This document shows positions 24,790 through 33,103 of a DNA stretch of 64,000 nucleotides, in pieces (positions within the stretch are counted from its first letter, which is position 1; each line of letters begins with the position of its first letter). The DNA is from JAFKFI01 sp963795435. Lineage in GTDB: Bacteria > Pseudomonadota > Alphaproteobacteria > Acetobacterales > Acetobacteraceae. The translations under genes and the position numbers were made by a program. The notes below the pieces were generated by a model, which did not search any database, was not told the origin of the DNA, and saw only the letters and a list, made by a program, of their open reading frames with translations. The stretch is taken from contig CAWCHV010000009.1 of NCBI GenBank assembly GCA_963795435.1, positions 310,001 through 374,000 on the forward strand, given 5' to 3'.

Positions 24790-25983
24790 GTGTCGAGCAT
24801 GAAGGCAGCCCCTGCGGCGGCAGTCACAAGCCGAGTTACCAGAGGCACGACGGCGAGCGGCAAGGCAAGGGAGACGAAGGCGGGAGCGGCCAAAACCGGA
24901 GCGGCGGCCAAGCCGGGAGCGGGCAAGCCGGCCAGCGCAAAGCCCGCCGCCGCGCCGAGGCAGCAGGCGAAAGCGGCCCCCGTGGTGGCAAGCAAGCCGC
25001 CTGCCGCACGGAAGCCGGCGGCCAAGGCATCCGAGTCGCCCCGAGCTTCCGGCTCCGCCAAACCGGCCGACACCGCCCGGCCCGCGGAGGCCGCCAAGGC
25101 CATGCTGCGGCAGACCGGTCCCGCGGCCAAGCCGGCAACGGCCGCCGCCGCCGCCAAACCGGCGGCCTCCGCCGCCGCCAAGCCGTCCACTCCCGCGATG
25201 AAACGGACCTCCGACCCAGTGAACGGCATCTCGAACGCCACGACGCGACCGACCGACCCGCAGCAAGCCGCCCCGGCGCCGAAAGCCGCCTCGCCGCGTG
25301 CCGAAGCCCCGCGGCCCGAGGCCCCGAAAAGCGAGGCCCCGAAAAGCGAGGCAAGGATCGAGCCGAGGCCGGCCGCGCCCCGCCCGCCGTCGCGCCCCGG
25401 TTTCGCGGAGGCGGCGCAGGCGCCCGCGCCCGTGCCGCCGCCGAACCACGCGCCGCCGCGCCATATGGGGCCGCCCCCCCGCATCGCCTCCAAGGCCGAG
25501 ACCTTCGTCGAGGGCGACCACGTCGTGTATCCGACTCATGGCGTGGGCAAGGTGGAGCGAATCGCGATCGAGGACATCGCCGGCCATCGGCTCGAGCTGA
25601 TCCACATTACGTTCGAGGAGAACCGCATGACCTTGCGCGTGCCGGTGGCCAAGGCGCGCAGCGCCGGGCTGCGCAAGCTCGCCACGCGCAAGATGTTCGA
25701 CGAGGCCCTGGGCGTGCTGAAGGGCCGCGCGCGGGTGAAGCGCACCATGTGGTCCCGCCGCGCCCAGGAGTACGAGGCGAAGATCAACTCCGGCGACCCG
25801 CTGGCAATCGCCGAGGTGGTCCGCGACCTGCACCGCAACGCCGGCCAGCCCGACCAGAGCTTCTCGGAGCGCCAGATCTACGAATTGGCGATGGACCGCC
25901 TGGCCGCCGAACTCGCGGCGCTCGATCAGACCGACAAGTCGACCGCCGTGGTCAAGCTGGCGGAGTTCCTAAAAACGGTCTAG
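24790..25983 (+). CDS. CarD/CdnL family regulator with a histone H1-like N-terminal extension
   Basis: A 397-aa protein with two parts. Residues 1-230 are a low-complexity Ala/Lys/Pro region reminiscent of histone H1 or eukaryotic-like DNA-binding tails, containing a 15-bp tandem duplication at 25318-25347. Residues about 233-397 are a complete CarD/CdnL domain: FVEGDHVVYPTHGVGKVERI, then MTLRVPVAKA and the helical KRTMWSRRAQEYEAKI region. CdnL-type proteins bind RNA polymerase beta and stabilise promoter complexes. The GTG at 24790 has AAGGAG 5 nt upstream; an ATG at 24799 is the alternative. Confidence 0.88.
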   Translation: MSSMKAAPAAAVTSRVTRGTTASGKARETKAGAAKTGAAAKPGAGKPASAKPAAAPRQQAKAAPVVASKPPAARKPAAKASESPRASGSAKPADTARPAEAAKAMLRQTGPAAKPATAAAAAKPAASAAAKPSTPAMKRTSDPVNGISNATTRPTDPQQAAPAPKAASPRAEAPRPEAPKSEAPKSEARIEPRPAAPRPPSRPGFAEAAQAPAPVPPPNHAPPRHMGPPPRIASKAETFVEGDHVVYPTHGVGKVERIAIEDIAGHRLELIHITFEENRMTLRVPVAKARSAGLRKLATRKMFDEALGVLKGRARVKRTMWSRRAQEYEAKINSGDPLAIAEVVRDLHRNAGQPDQSFSERQIYELAMDRLAAELAALDQTDKSTAVVKLAEFLKTV

Positions 25984-25998
25984 CCGACGGCCACCGGG

Positions 25999-26631
25999 TC
26001 AGGCGGCGCGGGTCAGCCGCTTGACGAAAGCCGAGATGCGGTGCCGTCGCAGCTCGGAGCGGGCGAGCTGGTCGGTGGTCATGTAGTTGAGCTGCACGCT
26101 ATAACGCTGGCCGACGAACTGCTTGTGGCCGTGCCAGCTCTCCGGGCCGTTCGGAAACACCAGCAGCGTGCCGTTCACCGGCGGCACCTCGACGGCGAAA
26201 TCCTCGAGATCGTCCGCCCCGCGCAGCAGCCGCAGGCAGCCCTGGTGCTCGGCGAACGCCTCCGTCGCCGGATTGAGGTACAGCAGCACGGTGACGCGCT
26301 TTGCGGTCGAGTCGCAGTGGATGCGCCCGTCCTTGTCCCGCGTCCGGCCGCGCACGGTGAGCATCGTCGGCGCGTCGCCGAGGTCGAGCGAGAACCGCTC
26401 GGCGATGACGGCGCGCATCTCGGGGCCTTCCAGCGCCGTCATCAACGCCCGCGCCCGAGGTCCGAGCCGCACGGCATCGGGTGGGAATGAGCCGCCCTTG
26501 GCGATCGGCGGCAGGTCGCGCACGACCCCGGCCAGCGCCGCCGGCGGCACGAAGTTCGGCACCACCACATGGGGGAACGGGTCCGGGTTGACCGGGGTGG
26601 CTCGCAGGGCAGGGAAGTCGAGGTCGATCAC
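25999..26631 (-). CDS. 2OG-Fe(II) oxygenase family protein
   Basis: A 210-aa dioxygenase-like protein. The double-stranded beta-helix core has the iron motif HCD (H105, D107) with distal His at 167 (SWHGHK), and Arg176 nearby for 2-oxoglutarate. The N-terminal FPHVVVPNFVPP is typical of the Prolyl-4-hydroxylase-like / 2OG-FeII_Oxy_3 group. The substrate is unknown. The upstream gap contains a REP-like inverted repeat. Confidence 0.85.
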   Translation of the reverse strand: MIDLDFPALRATPVNPDPFPHVVVPNFVPPAALAGVVRDLPPIAKGGSFPPDAVRLGPRARALMTALEGPEMRAVIAERFSLDLGDAPTMLTVRGRTRDKDGRIHCDSTAKRVTVLLYLNPATEAFAEHQGCLRLLRGADDLEDFAVEVPPVNGTLLVFPNGPESWHGHKQFVGQRYSVQLNYMTTDQLARSELRRHRISAFVKRLTRAA

Positions 26632-26660
26632 GTCACTTGCACCGGGGTTCGGGCGGCACC

Positions 26661-26714
26661 CCCCTCACCCCGACCCTCTCCCCTGAGCAGGGGAGAGGGA
26701 GAAGAGGCGAGGGG
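26661..26714. repeat. REP-like inverted repeat
   Basis: CCCTCTCCCCT (26674-26684) and AGGGGAGAGGG (26689-26699) form a perfect 11-bp stem around GAGC. An outer CCCCTC / GAGGGG pair (26661-26666, 26709-26714) extends it. Sequences of this CCCTCTCCCC type are scattered in many proteobacterial genomes as extragenic palindromes. It lies between divergent genes and is not a typical terminator (no T-run). Confidence 0.7.
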
Positions 26715-26889
26715 TTCGCGCCGCGTTCACTCGCGTTGACGCCTGCCTACCATACACCGCCCCGCCCCTAAAGATCGTCTGCCGGCAGATCGGCCGCCAT
26801 CGGGAGGGGAGTTATCGCCGCATCGAAAGATGCTATCATCGCTCCCGGCGCAATGTTCATCCGGGCAATCTCCGCGGGGGAGACAAGCG

Positions 26890-27279
26890 ATGAGCGAGTC
26901 GAATTCGGCCATAATCCGCAAGGCATACGAGGACTTCGCGCGGGGAAACACCGCCGACGTGTTCGCCGCATTCGATGCGGACATTCGCTGGCACGTGCCC
27001 GGTCACAGCCCGCTGTCGGGCGACTATGTGGGCCACGACCAAATCGGCGCCTTCTTTCAGCGCACGATGGAACTCTCGCAAGGCGAATTCAGCATCGATG
27101 TGCAGAAGGTGCTGTCGGACGACGATGTCGTCGTGGTCCTGGCGACGGTCAACGCGCGGCGGAACGGAGTGGCGGAGTCGTTCCCCGAAGTCCACGTCTG
27201 GCGCATCCGGAACGGAAAGGCGACGGAATTCCGCGAGTATCAGGGCGACGAACAGCGAGAGGATCGGTTCTGGTCCTGA
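26890..27279 (+). CDS. NTF2/SnoaL-like protein
   Basis: A 129-aa cone-shaped alpha+beta fold protein of the SnoaL / nuclear transport factor 2-like family: IIRKAYEDFARGNTADVFAA, FDADIRWHVPGHSPLSG and VHVWRIRNGKATEFREY. Members act as isomerases, lyases or ligand-binding proteins; no specific function is visible. The ATG at 26890 follows GGGGGAGA. It lies alone between a REP-like element and a minus-strand envelope operon. Confidence 0.82.
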   Translation: MSESNSAIIRKAYEDFARGNTADVFAAFDADIRWHVPGHSPLSGDYVGHDQIGAFFQRTMELSQGEFSIDVQKVLSDDDVVVVLATVNARRNGVAESFPEVHVWRIRNGKATEFREYQGDEQREDRFWS

Positions 27280-27379
27280 GCCCCGCGATCGTCCTGTCGC
27301 CGGCTCACCTTCGCGTCAGATTGCCGTGTGCCGCGCGCTGGTGATTGGGGAGCCGAATCCCGCGTGAAACGATGATCCT

Positions 27380-28342
27380 CTAACTCGTCCCCGCCAGCAT
27401 CCGCTTGAAGCTCGGCACCGTGGCGGGCAGCGTGGCCGGGTCTATGGAGGCGAACGCGCCGTTGAAGTATCGGATGAAACGATTGACGTGGTTGGGCGTG
27501 CCGATCGGGTATTGCCGCAGCCGCCATCGGTTGGCTGGCGTCCCCTCGTAATAAACCCCGCCGGCGTTGTACGCCGCGGCCACGAGCGGCGGATCGAACC
27601 TCGTCTGACGGCCCTGCATGAAGACGTAGGCGGCGCCGGCGGCGATCGATTTCTGCGGATCGGCGAGACTCTGCAGCGGCAGGGTGGGATCGCCGAGGGC
27701 GGTGCGGGCGGTGCTGAGCAGGGTCTGCATCAGCCCGAGCGAGACGCGCGAGGGGGTGCGCTCGGGATTGTTGGTATCGCAGCCCGGCTCGCGTCGGAGC
27801 GCGCTCGCGTTGCCGCTGCTCTCGGCGCAGATGCAGGCGACGATCAGCTCGATCGGCACGCTGGAGAGCTGCCCCGTCAGCACGGAAGCGAGCGGCTGCG
27901 CGAAACGCTGCAGGACGTTGGCGGCGAGCGTCCTCTCGGAAGCCGAGGGCTGGTCGCCCGCCGACCCGCTTGCGTCCTGCACACGGACGCCGTCGGCGGT
28001 CAGGCTCCAGGCGCAGCTGTCCTTGTAGTGCTGGTGCGGGCTTCTCAGGGCGTCGAGCACGCCCGGGGCCAGGATCGTGTTGGCGTCCATCAGCGGCAAG
28101 CTCACGACGGGCGCGCCGGGCGGCTCGAACAACCGCCCCCAGGTCGCCTGACCGACGATGCCGTCGGCTTCCAGGCCGCAGCGCTTCTGGAAATCGACGA
28201 CGGCGGCGCGCGTGCTCTGTCCATACAGTCCGTCGACATCGATTGCGGCACCCGCCGCGTGCAGCCGCTCCTGCACCGAGATCACGTCGTCGCCGCGCAT
28301 CATCGGCGAGGCAAGCCAGATCTGCCTGCTCATCTCCGGCAT
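27380..28342 (-). CDS. peptidoglycan-binding lytic transglycosylase-like protein
   Basis: A 320-aa protein with an N-terminal PG_binding_1 module (about residues 16-72: GDDVISVQERLHAAG, DGLYGQSTRAAVVDFQKR) and a C-terminal lysozyme-like SLT domain. Visible SLT motifs are CAESSGN (catalytic Glu174), SLGLMQT (about 201) and AAYNAGG (about 260). No Sec signal peptide was seen at the chosen start, so export may depend on the partner proteins or another route. Third gene of the 30812-27380 operon; its start overlaps the previous stop by one base. Confidence 0.83.
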   Translation of the reverse strand: MPEMSRQIWLASPMMRGDDVISVQERLHAAGAAIDVDGLYGQSTRAAVVDFQKRCGLEADGIVGQATWGRLFEPPGAPVVSLPLMDANTILAPGVLDALRSPHQHYKDSCAWSLTADGVRVQDASGSAGDQPSASERTLAANVLQRFAQPLASVLTGQLSSVPIELIVACICAESSGNASALRREPGCDTNNPERTPSRVSLGLMQTLLSTARTALGDPTLPLQSLADPQKSIAAGAAYVFMQGRQTRFDPPLVAAAYNAGGVYYEGTPANRWRLRQYPIGTPNHVNRFIRYFNGAFASIDPATLPATVPSFKRMLAGTS

Positions 28343-28995
28343 CAGGTGCAGCTCCTCTGTCGCATGGTGCTCTCGATGAGCCCGCGCAGCGGCGGCACGC
28401 GCTGGGCGAGATCGGCCGGCAGCGGCGCGCCCGGAAGACCGGCCCGCGCCGAGCGCAGCTCGTCGCAGGCCGCGGCGCCGTCGATTTCCTTGGTCAGCAC
28501 CCGGTTCAGCGCCGCGTCGGCGCGGTAGTAGCCGGCGTACGGCGCGCCGCCGGGCAGTGCGGCGAGGGCGGGGGGAAGCTGGTCGAGCTCCGCCTCGTCC
28601 CGCTGCCGCGCGGTCGCGTCCAGCTCGTTGTCGCGCGCGATCTTCAGGGCGTTGGCGAGCCCGCGCGTGGCGGCGAGCCGGTCGGCATCGCTCGCATTGG
28701 CGGGCAAGAGGGCACGCGCCTGACGGAACGCACGCAGCGCGCAGGCGCGCATCGCGGCGCGCTCGGCGGCGCTCTGCGCCTCGCTCAACCGCTCGCAGGC
28801 CGCTCCCTGCTGCATTTGCAGACGCGCGCAGACCGGGTCGGCGGCATTGCAGGCAATCGTGGCGTTGGCGACGGTCCGATCGTCGGCGGTCTGGAAACTT
28901 TGAAGCTGCGCGAGGTCGGCGCTGGTCGGGTGGCCGCAGCCGGCCAGCAGCGCGCCGGCCAGCAACACGGGAAGCAGCCGGAGCAGCGGCCTCAT
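28342..28995 (-). CDS. lipoprotein of unknown function
   Basis: A 217-aa lipoprotein: MRPLLRLLPV start and lipobox LAGC with Cys20. The mature part is Ala/Arg/Leu-rich, mostly helical, with several cysteines (ACNA, VCAR, ACER, ACAL, ACDE) that could form disulfides. No known domain was recognised. It overlaps both neighbours (4 nt and 1 nt), so it should act together with the membrane protein and the transglycosylase-like enzyme in the envelope. Confidence 0.75.
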   Translation of the reverse strand: MRPLLRLLPVLLAGALLAGCGHPTSADLAQLQSFQTADDRTVANATIACNAADPVCARLQMQQGAACERLSEAQSAAERAAMRACALRAFRQARALLPANASDADRLAATRGLANALKIARDNELDATARQRDEAELDQLPPALAALPGGAPYAGYYRADAALNRVLTKEIDGAAACDELRSARAGLPGAPLPADLAQRVPPLRGLIESTMRQRSCT

Positions 28996-30812
28996 TGCTG
29001 CTGGTCCGTCTGCTGGCGATTGATCTGCGAGAGGCCCATGCCTTTTGCGAGCGCGACTTGTGCGAGGCCGACCAGCTTGTCGGGGCCGAGCCCCAGCTTG
29101 CCCAGGGCCTCGACGACGTAGACCAGCTTCTCGATGTCCGAGGCGGCGCGCGGGTCGGCGCTGAGCCTCACCGCGCTGGTCAGGAGAGCGCCCAGATTGA
29201 TGCTGCTCGCGGGCTGGCCGCCGCCCGCCGGAATGTCGATGCTGTCCTGCAACTGCGACCTGGCGTTCACGAACACGATGCCGCCGCGGTATTCGGTGAT
29301 CGCCTCGGCCAGCTCCTTCTCGTCCTTGAACTTGCCGTGCAGGCCGAGTTCCTGATCGGGCGCGAACAGCTCGGCCGCGAGCGTGTCGGCGGGCAGCGGG
29401 TCGCCGGAGGGACCGGTCCGCAGCATCGCGCGCATGAGGTCGGTGGCGAATGCCGGGGGCACGGTGCCGAGCCGCGCCGACATCAGCGGGGCGACGCTCG
29501 GGTCCAGCGCGGCCAGCGCCATTGTGCCGTCCACCGTCGCCGGCATGAGCGCGCGGTTCATCGGAGTGCGCAGCAGGGCCGCCTTCCAGGCGTCGAACTT
29601 CTCCTTTTGCTGCAGCAGCTTGATGCCGCTCATCACGATGCCGAACACGATCCCGGCCGGCCCTCCGGAGATCCCGGAGACGATCGGGGCGAATGCGCCG
29701 AGCGTGCCGCCGATCCCGGCGATGGTGTCGCCGAGCACACCGGGCAGCCCGGCATTGTCCAGTCCCTCGAGCGCCGTCTGCGCCTTGTCCATGACGTCGC
29801 CGATCTTGCCGGGGTCGGGGCTGCCGCTGAGCAGCGGGTCGATGGCGTCGAGCAGGCCGCTGGCCGTCTTGGTCAGCGCGCCGGCGTCCGCGACGATCCC
29901 GGTGCCGACCCCGAGGCCGCCCAACACGCCGATCACCTGTGAAGCGGTTTGCAGCTCGCTCTTGACGGATTGCAGCTTGGATTGCTTGTCGGCGATTTGC
30001 GGGTCGGGCGCACCCGCGGCTGCGCCGGCCTGGCTCGTCGCCTGTTGCGCCGCCGTCGCCGCCAGTTGGGCCGTCTTCGTCGCATCGCTCGCCGCGTCAA
30101 CGACTTGATTGACTTGCTGTTGGGTCGCCTTGACGGTGTCCTGAACCTGCGTGACGGTATCCTGAACCTGCGCGGTCGCCTTGTTGGCGGCGTCGACGGC
30201 GGTGGAGACGGCCTTGTTCGCCTGATCGGCGTTGCGGGCGGTGAAGTAGAACGTAATGACGATGCCGATGAAGCCGGCAACGACCTCGACGTTTTGCAAT
30301 CCGAGCTGGTTCTGAAAGATCAGCACCAACAGTCCGAACACGATGACGTAGAACGAAATCAATCCCCGGATCGAGCCCTCCGGCGCACCGAGGGGGAGCT
30401 GCATCAGGTAGTTGCGCCAGGTGTCCTCGGGCGGAACCCTGCTCGCGGTCGCGGCCCAGAAGACCTTCTGCGTCTTGTACGACAAGGTGGCAAGAGCGAC
30501 GGCGCTGAGAATCAGGAAAACGAGCGTGAGCCCAAGCAGACCCAATATCGCGTAACCGCGCGCCGACTGATTGTCGGATCGCGCCAGCTCGCGCGCCTGA
30601 TCCAGCTGCGCGTTGAGACCATCGACCGACGCCTGCAAACTGTCCGGCAGCGCCTGATTGCCGCGAAGCGCGACCCCGGTGTCGTGAGCTTGCTCGAGGA
30701 GCGCGCCAAGTTCTTGTCTAGGGTGAGGGGGTTGGCCATGTGCGGTCCCGAGTGCGCTGAGAGCCAACAACAGAACCACGAATGCCGAGCGCGTAAATGC
30801 CTTTGCGACCAT
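28992..30812 (-). CDS. large membrane protein with coiled coil, unknown function
   Basis: A 606-aa protein with signal peptide (cleavage near AHGQPP, about residue 27). Predicted membrane helices lie at about residues 86-110 (GLLGLTLVFLILSAVALATL), 150-168 and 174-194. A coiled coil follows (about 200-270, KAVSTAVDAANKATAQVQD with a duplicated VQDTV unit). Then come Gly-rich hydrophobic segments about 285-400 and a soluble C-terminal domain. No named domain was recognised. It is the first gene of an operon ending in a peptidoglycan-acting enzyme, suggesting an envelope-spanning role. The ATG at 30812 has only a weak ribosome site. Confidence 0.7.
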   Translation of the reverse strand: MVAKAFTRSAFVVLLLALSALGTAHGQPPHPRQELGALLEQAHDTGVALRGNQALPDSLQASVDGLNAQLDQARELARSDNQSARGYAILGLLGLTLVFLILSAVALATLSYKTQKVFWAATASRVPPEDTWRNYLMQLPLGAPEGSIRGLISFYVIVFGLLVLIFQNQLGLQNVEVVAGFIGIVITFYFTARNADQANKAVSTAVDAANKATAQVQDTVTQVQDTVKATQQQVNQVVDAASDATKTAQLAATAAQQATSQAGAAAGAPDPQIADKQSKLQSVKSELQTASQVIGVLGGLGVGTGIVADAGALTKTASGLLDAIDPLLSGSPDPGKIGDVMDKAQTALEGLDNAGLPGVLGDTIAGIGGTLGAFAPIVSGISGGPAGIVFGIVMSGIKLLQQKEKFDAWKAALLRTPMNRALMPATVDGTMALAALDPSVAPLMSARLGTVPPAFATDLMRAMLRTGPSGDPLPADTLAAELFAPDQELGLHGKFKDEKELAEAITEYRGGIVFVNARSQLQDSIDIPAGGGQPASSINLGALLTSAVRLSADPRAASDIEKLVYVVEALGKLGLGPDKLVGLAQVALAKGMGLSQINRQQTDQQQ

Positions 30813-30842
30813 TCTGCTGGACGCCCATCTTCGTTTCTAGCC

Positions 30843-30859
30843 TGTGACATTCCATCACA
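30843..30859. promoter_or_regulatory. 17-nt interrupted palindrome upstream of the envelope operon
   Basis: TGTGA-N7-TCACA lies 31 nt before the operon's ATG. The arms equal those of CRP/FNR-like sites, but the spacing is 7, not the usual 6 nt. A site for a related or different dimeric regulator is possible. Confidence 0.4.
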
Positions 30860-30893
30860 CGCCCGTATTCGCTTCAACAGTTTTATCGGTGCA

Positions 30894-30915
30894 AACGATC
30901 CGAGGTCCGATCGTT
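30894..30915. terminator. inverted repeat after the minus-strand 402-aa protein gene
   Basis: AACGATC (30894-30900) and GATCGTT (30909-30915) form a 7-bp stem with an 8-nt loop, about 30 nt after the stop of the gene at 30944. The run of Ts expected for an intrinsic terminator is short, so it may instead be an operator of the envelope operon downstream. Confidence 0.35.
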
Positions 30916-30943
30916 GACGCGCGGACCGGAGACAGCGATGAGA

Positions 30944-32152
30944 TCAGGCGGAGGACGCCACCGCCGGAGCCAACGCGGGCATCTTCGCCGCCGGATGGGC
31001 GGGATTGCGGAAGCGCAGTTCGCCGTCCTCCGCGGCGTCGGGTGCGGGGATGCCGAACAGCTCCAGCCGCGAGGCGCAGGTGACGGCGACCACGGGCCGC
31101 GCCTCGGCATGGGTGAGGAATTGCCGCGCCTCGCCCTCCAGCTCCAGCTTCTCGCGCAAGGTCCGCCATTCGGCCCGGTCCGTATCCTCGACGAACATCG
31201 CCAGTATGCCGGGCCGCGTGCCGGTCAGGCGGGCAGGCGCGATCGCCTCCATGCGCTTGCGGATCGCCACCGCCACCTCGTTCTCGCGCCCCGCGCGCGC
31301 CGCCATCACGAACACGCCCTGTCCCGCCGCCGTCACCGAGAGATGCGCCTCGGGTCCGAACTCGCGACGCAATGACGAAAGGAGGCCGAGTTCGTCCGCC
31401 TGCGCCGCCGCCAGCAGCAGCGGGTCGAGCCGCAGCACCAGCGCCTCGTCCTGATCGGCGCGGCGCTGCCCGGCCAGCATGGCGCGGATGCGGCCGTGAA
31501 GAGCGGCGAGGGTGTCGCCGTCCGCCGCGTCCTGCCGCAGCCCGCCGCGCAGGCCGAGCGGCAGGGTCATTTTCAGCACGTAACGGCCGGGGTGTGAGGC
31601 GAGCCAGGTCTGCAACTCGGTGTCGATCTGGTCGGCGAGCCGGAACCAGGCGCCGCGATGCACGCCCCGGCCGGCCTCGGCGGAGACGATGTCGCAGGCG
31701 ACCTCCGCCTCGGCTCCGCCGCGCTCGAGCATCAGGTCGAACGGCGCGCCGTCGTCGAGCCCGGCGAAGCCGACGGCGAAGCCGCGCGAGCGTTGCATCG
31801 ACGCGGTGCGCAGCAGATGGAAGGCCGGGACCAGGGTGCCGTTCGCGTCGAGCGCCGCCCGCAGCCTCGCGCGCAGCCGCTCCCTGCCCCGGCGGGTCAG
31901 GCGGTCGGCGAGCGACACCGCCTCGCCGGCGAGTGCGGCCAGCCGAAGCTCCGCCGGCAAGGGCGGCCGGTTCTGGCGGGCGCGCAGACGTTCGATGGCG
32001 AGTTCGATGGCGTGGTACTGCAGCAAGGCCCGGCCGGCCCGCGAGCCACCGGTGGACCAGGAACGGATCGCCGCCAGCCGCCCGGTCCACGCGCGCTCGC
32101 CGACCAGCTCGACGAAGGCGTCCAAGGCAGAGCAGTCGATCGATCCGGTCAC
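30944..32152 (-). CDS. hypothetical protein, 402 aa
   Basis: Soluble Ala/Leu/Arg-rich protein without signal peptide or membrane segment. Features include RLRLAALAGEAVSLADRLTR-like helical stretches, an acidic FDLMLERGGAEAEVACDIVS segment, and a C-terminal FLTHAEARPVVAVTC with regular beta/alpha alternation. I do not recognise a family. The GTG at 32152 is chosen for GGAG 9 nt upstream; the open frame continues further without a better start. Codon use matches neighbours, supporting a real gene. Confidence 0.68.
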   Translation of the reverse strand: MTGSIDCSALDAFVELVGERAWTGRLAAIRSWSTGGSRAGRALLQYHAIELAIERLRARQNRPPLPAELRLAALAGEAVSLADRLTRRGRERLRARLRAALDANGTLVPAFHLLRTASMQRSRGFAVGFAGLDDGAPFDLMLERGGAEAEVACDIVSAEAGRGVHRGAWFRLADQIDTELQTWLASHPGRYVLKMTLPLGLRGGLRQDAADGDTLAALHGRIRAMLAGQRRADQDEALVLRLDPLLLAAAQADELGLLSSLRREFGPEAHLSVTAAGQGVFVMAARAGRENEVAVAIRKRMEAIAPARLTGTRPGILAMFVEDTDRAEWRTLREKLELEGEARQFLTHAEARPVVAVTCASRLELFGIPAPDAAEDGELRFRNPAHPAAKMPALAPAVASSA

Positions 32153-32344
32153 GAGGTCATCTCCGGCGAAGGCGGTTCGGCTCGCTGCAATGCAGCATAA
32201 CCGCAGTCTGTCCCGATCGCGCCGGTTCGGCAACACACGAGCGGCTGAGCGACGGTGCCGGCTTCTGGATGAGGCCCTCAACGCGCCGGCGCGGGCGTTG
32301 CGATCGCATTTGACATCTCTACTAACTGACTCTATGTTCCTCCC

Positions 32345-33012
32345 ATGCCTCGTGCCCCCAACCCCTCACCCCCCACCGGACTGATCCCCCGCTTCTCCGC
32401 CTTCATCGAGCGGATGGTGCGCGGCCTCGGCGACGGCATCGGGCGCCGGCACGACACCCTGGGGCCGCTCGGGCTGCTGCTGTGGAAATATCTCGGACAC
32501 ACCGGCTCCGTCTGGCCGCGCTGCACGCCCGCTTCGCCGCCGGCAAACTCCCCGCGCCGCGCCGGAGACCGGCACCGCGCCCGGAACCTCGCCCGGAACC
32601 TCGCCCGGGAGCGGAGCCCCGGCCGCCGGGCATCCCGGCCGGGCCGGTGATGCTGCAGTTCGGGATGGCGTATTTCATCCCGCAGTTCCAGGCGCTGCTC
32701 GACGATCCCGAGATGCGGGCGCTGCTCGCCGCCTCGCCCCAGGCCGGACGGTTGCTGCGGCCGCTGTGGCGCAAGCTCTCCCCCGACCCGCTGCCCGAGG
32801 TGCTCCGCCCGCCGCCGAGGCCAAGTCGGGCGCGCCGGGCGAAGCCATCCCCGGCCGAGCGGCCCCGCCGGGCACGGCCCGAGGCGGCGCGGACCGCGCC
32901 GGCCGCCGGCGCCGCATGGCGGCATCCCGTGTCGCTGTGGTCCGATCCCGCGCCGGCGGCCGCGCCGGAGCCGCCGCTGCCCGCCTGGCGAAAGCCGCCC
33001 TGGCCGGACTGA
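32345..33012 (+). pseudogene. frameshifted hypothetical gene
   Basis: Two overlapping frames together read as one protein. The first (from ATG 32345) gives MPRAPNPSPPTGLIPRFSAF and ends its sensible part at LLLWKYLGHTGS. The second continues RLAALHARFAAGKLPAPR to a stop at 33012, including a conserved-looking YFIPQFQALLDDPEMRALLA core and a Pro/Arg-rich tail. The switch near 32505 requires one missing base. The total length of 668 nt is 2 mod 3, as expected for a one-base deletion. It resembles small Pro/Arg-rich unknown proteins upstream of aroC-type loci in Acetobacteraceae (from memory). Confidence 0.6.
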
Positions 33013-33103
33013 CGGCGGAGTGACCTCTGCTCCACGGGACTGACGGCGAGCGCTCCTCGCCGGTGCCTTACGTTGAGAATTGGCAACGAATTGCCCGATC
33101 GGC

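Noticed and set aside
30843..30859. canonical CRP site
   Set aside because: The spacing is 7 nt instead of 6, so it is listed only as an interrupted palindrome.
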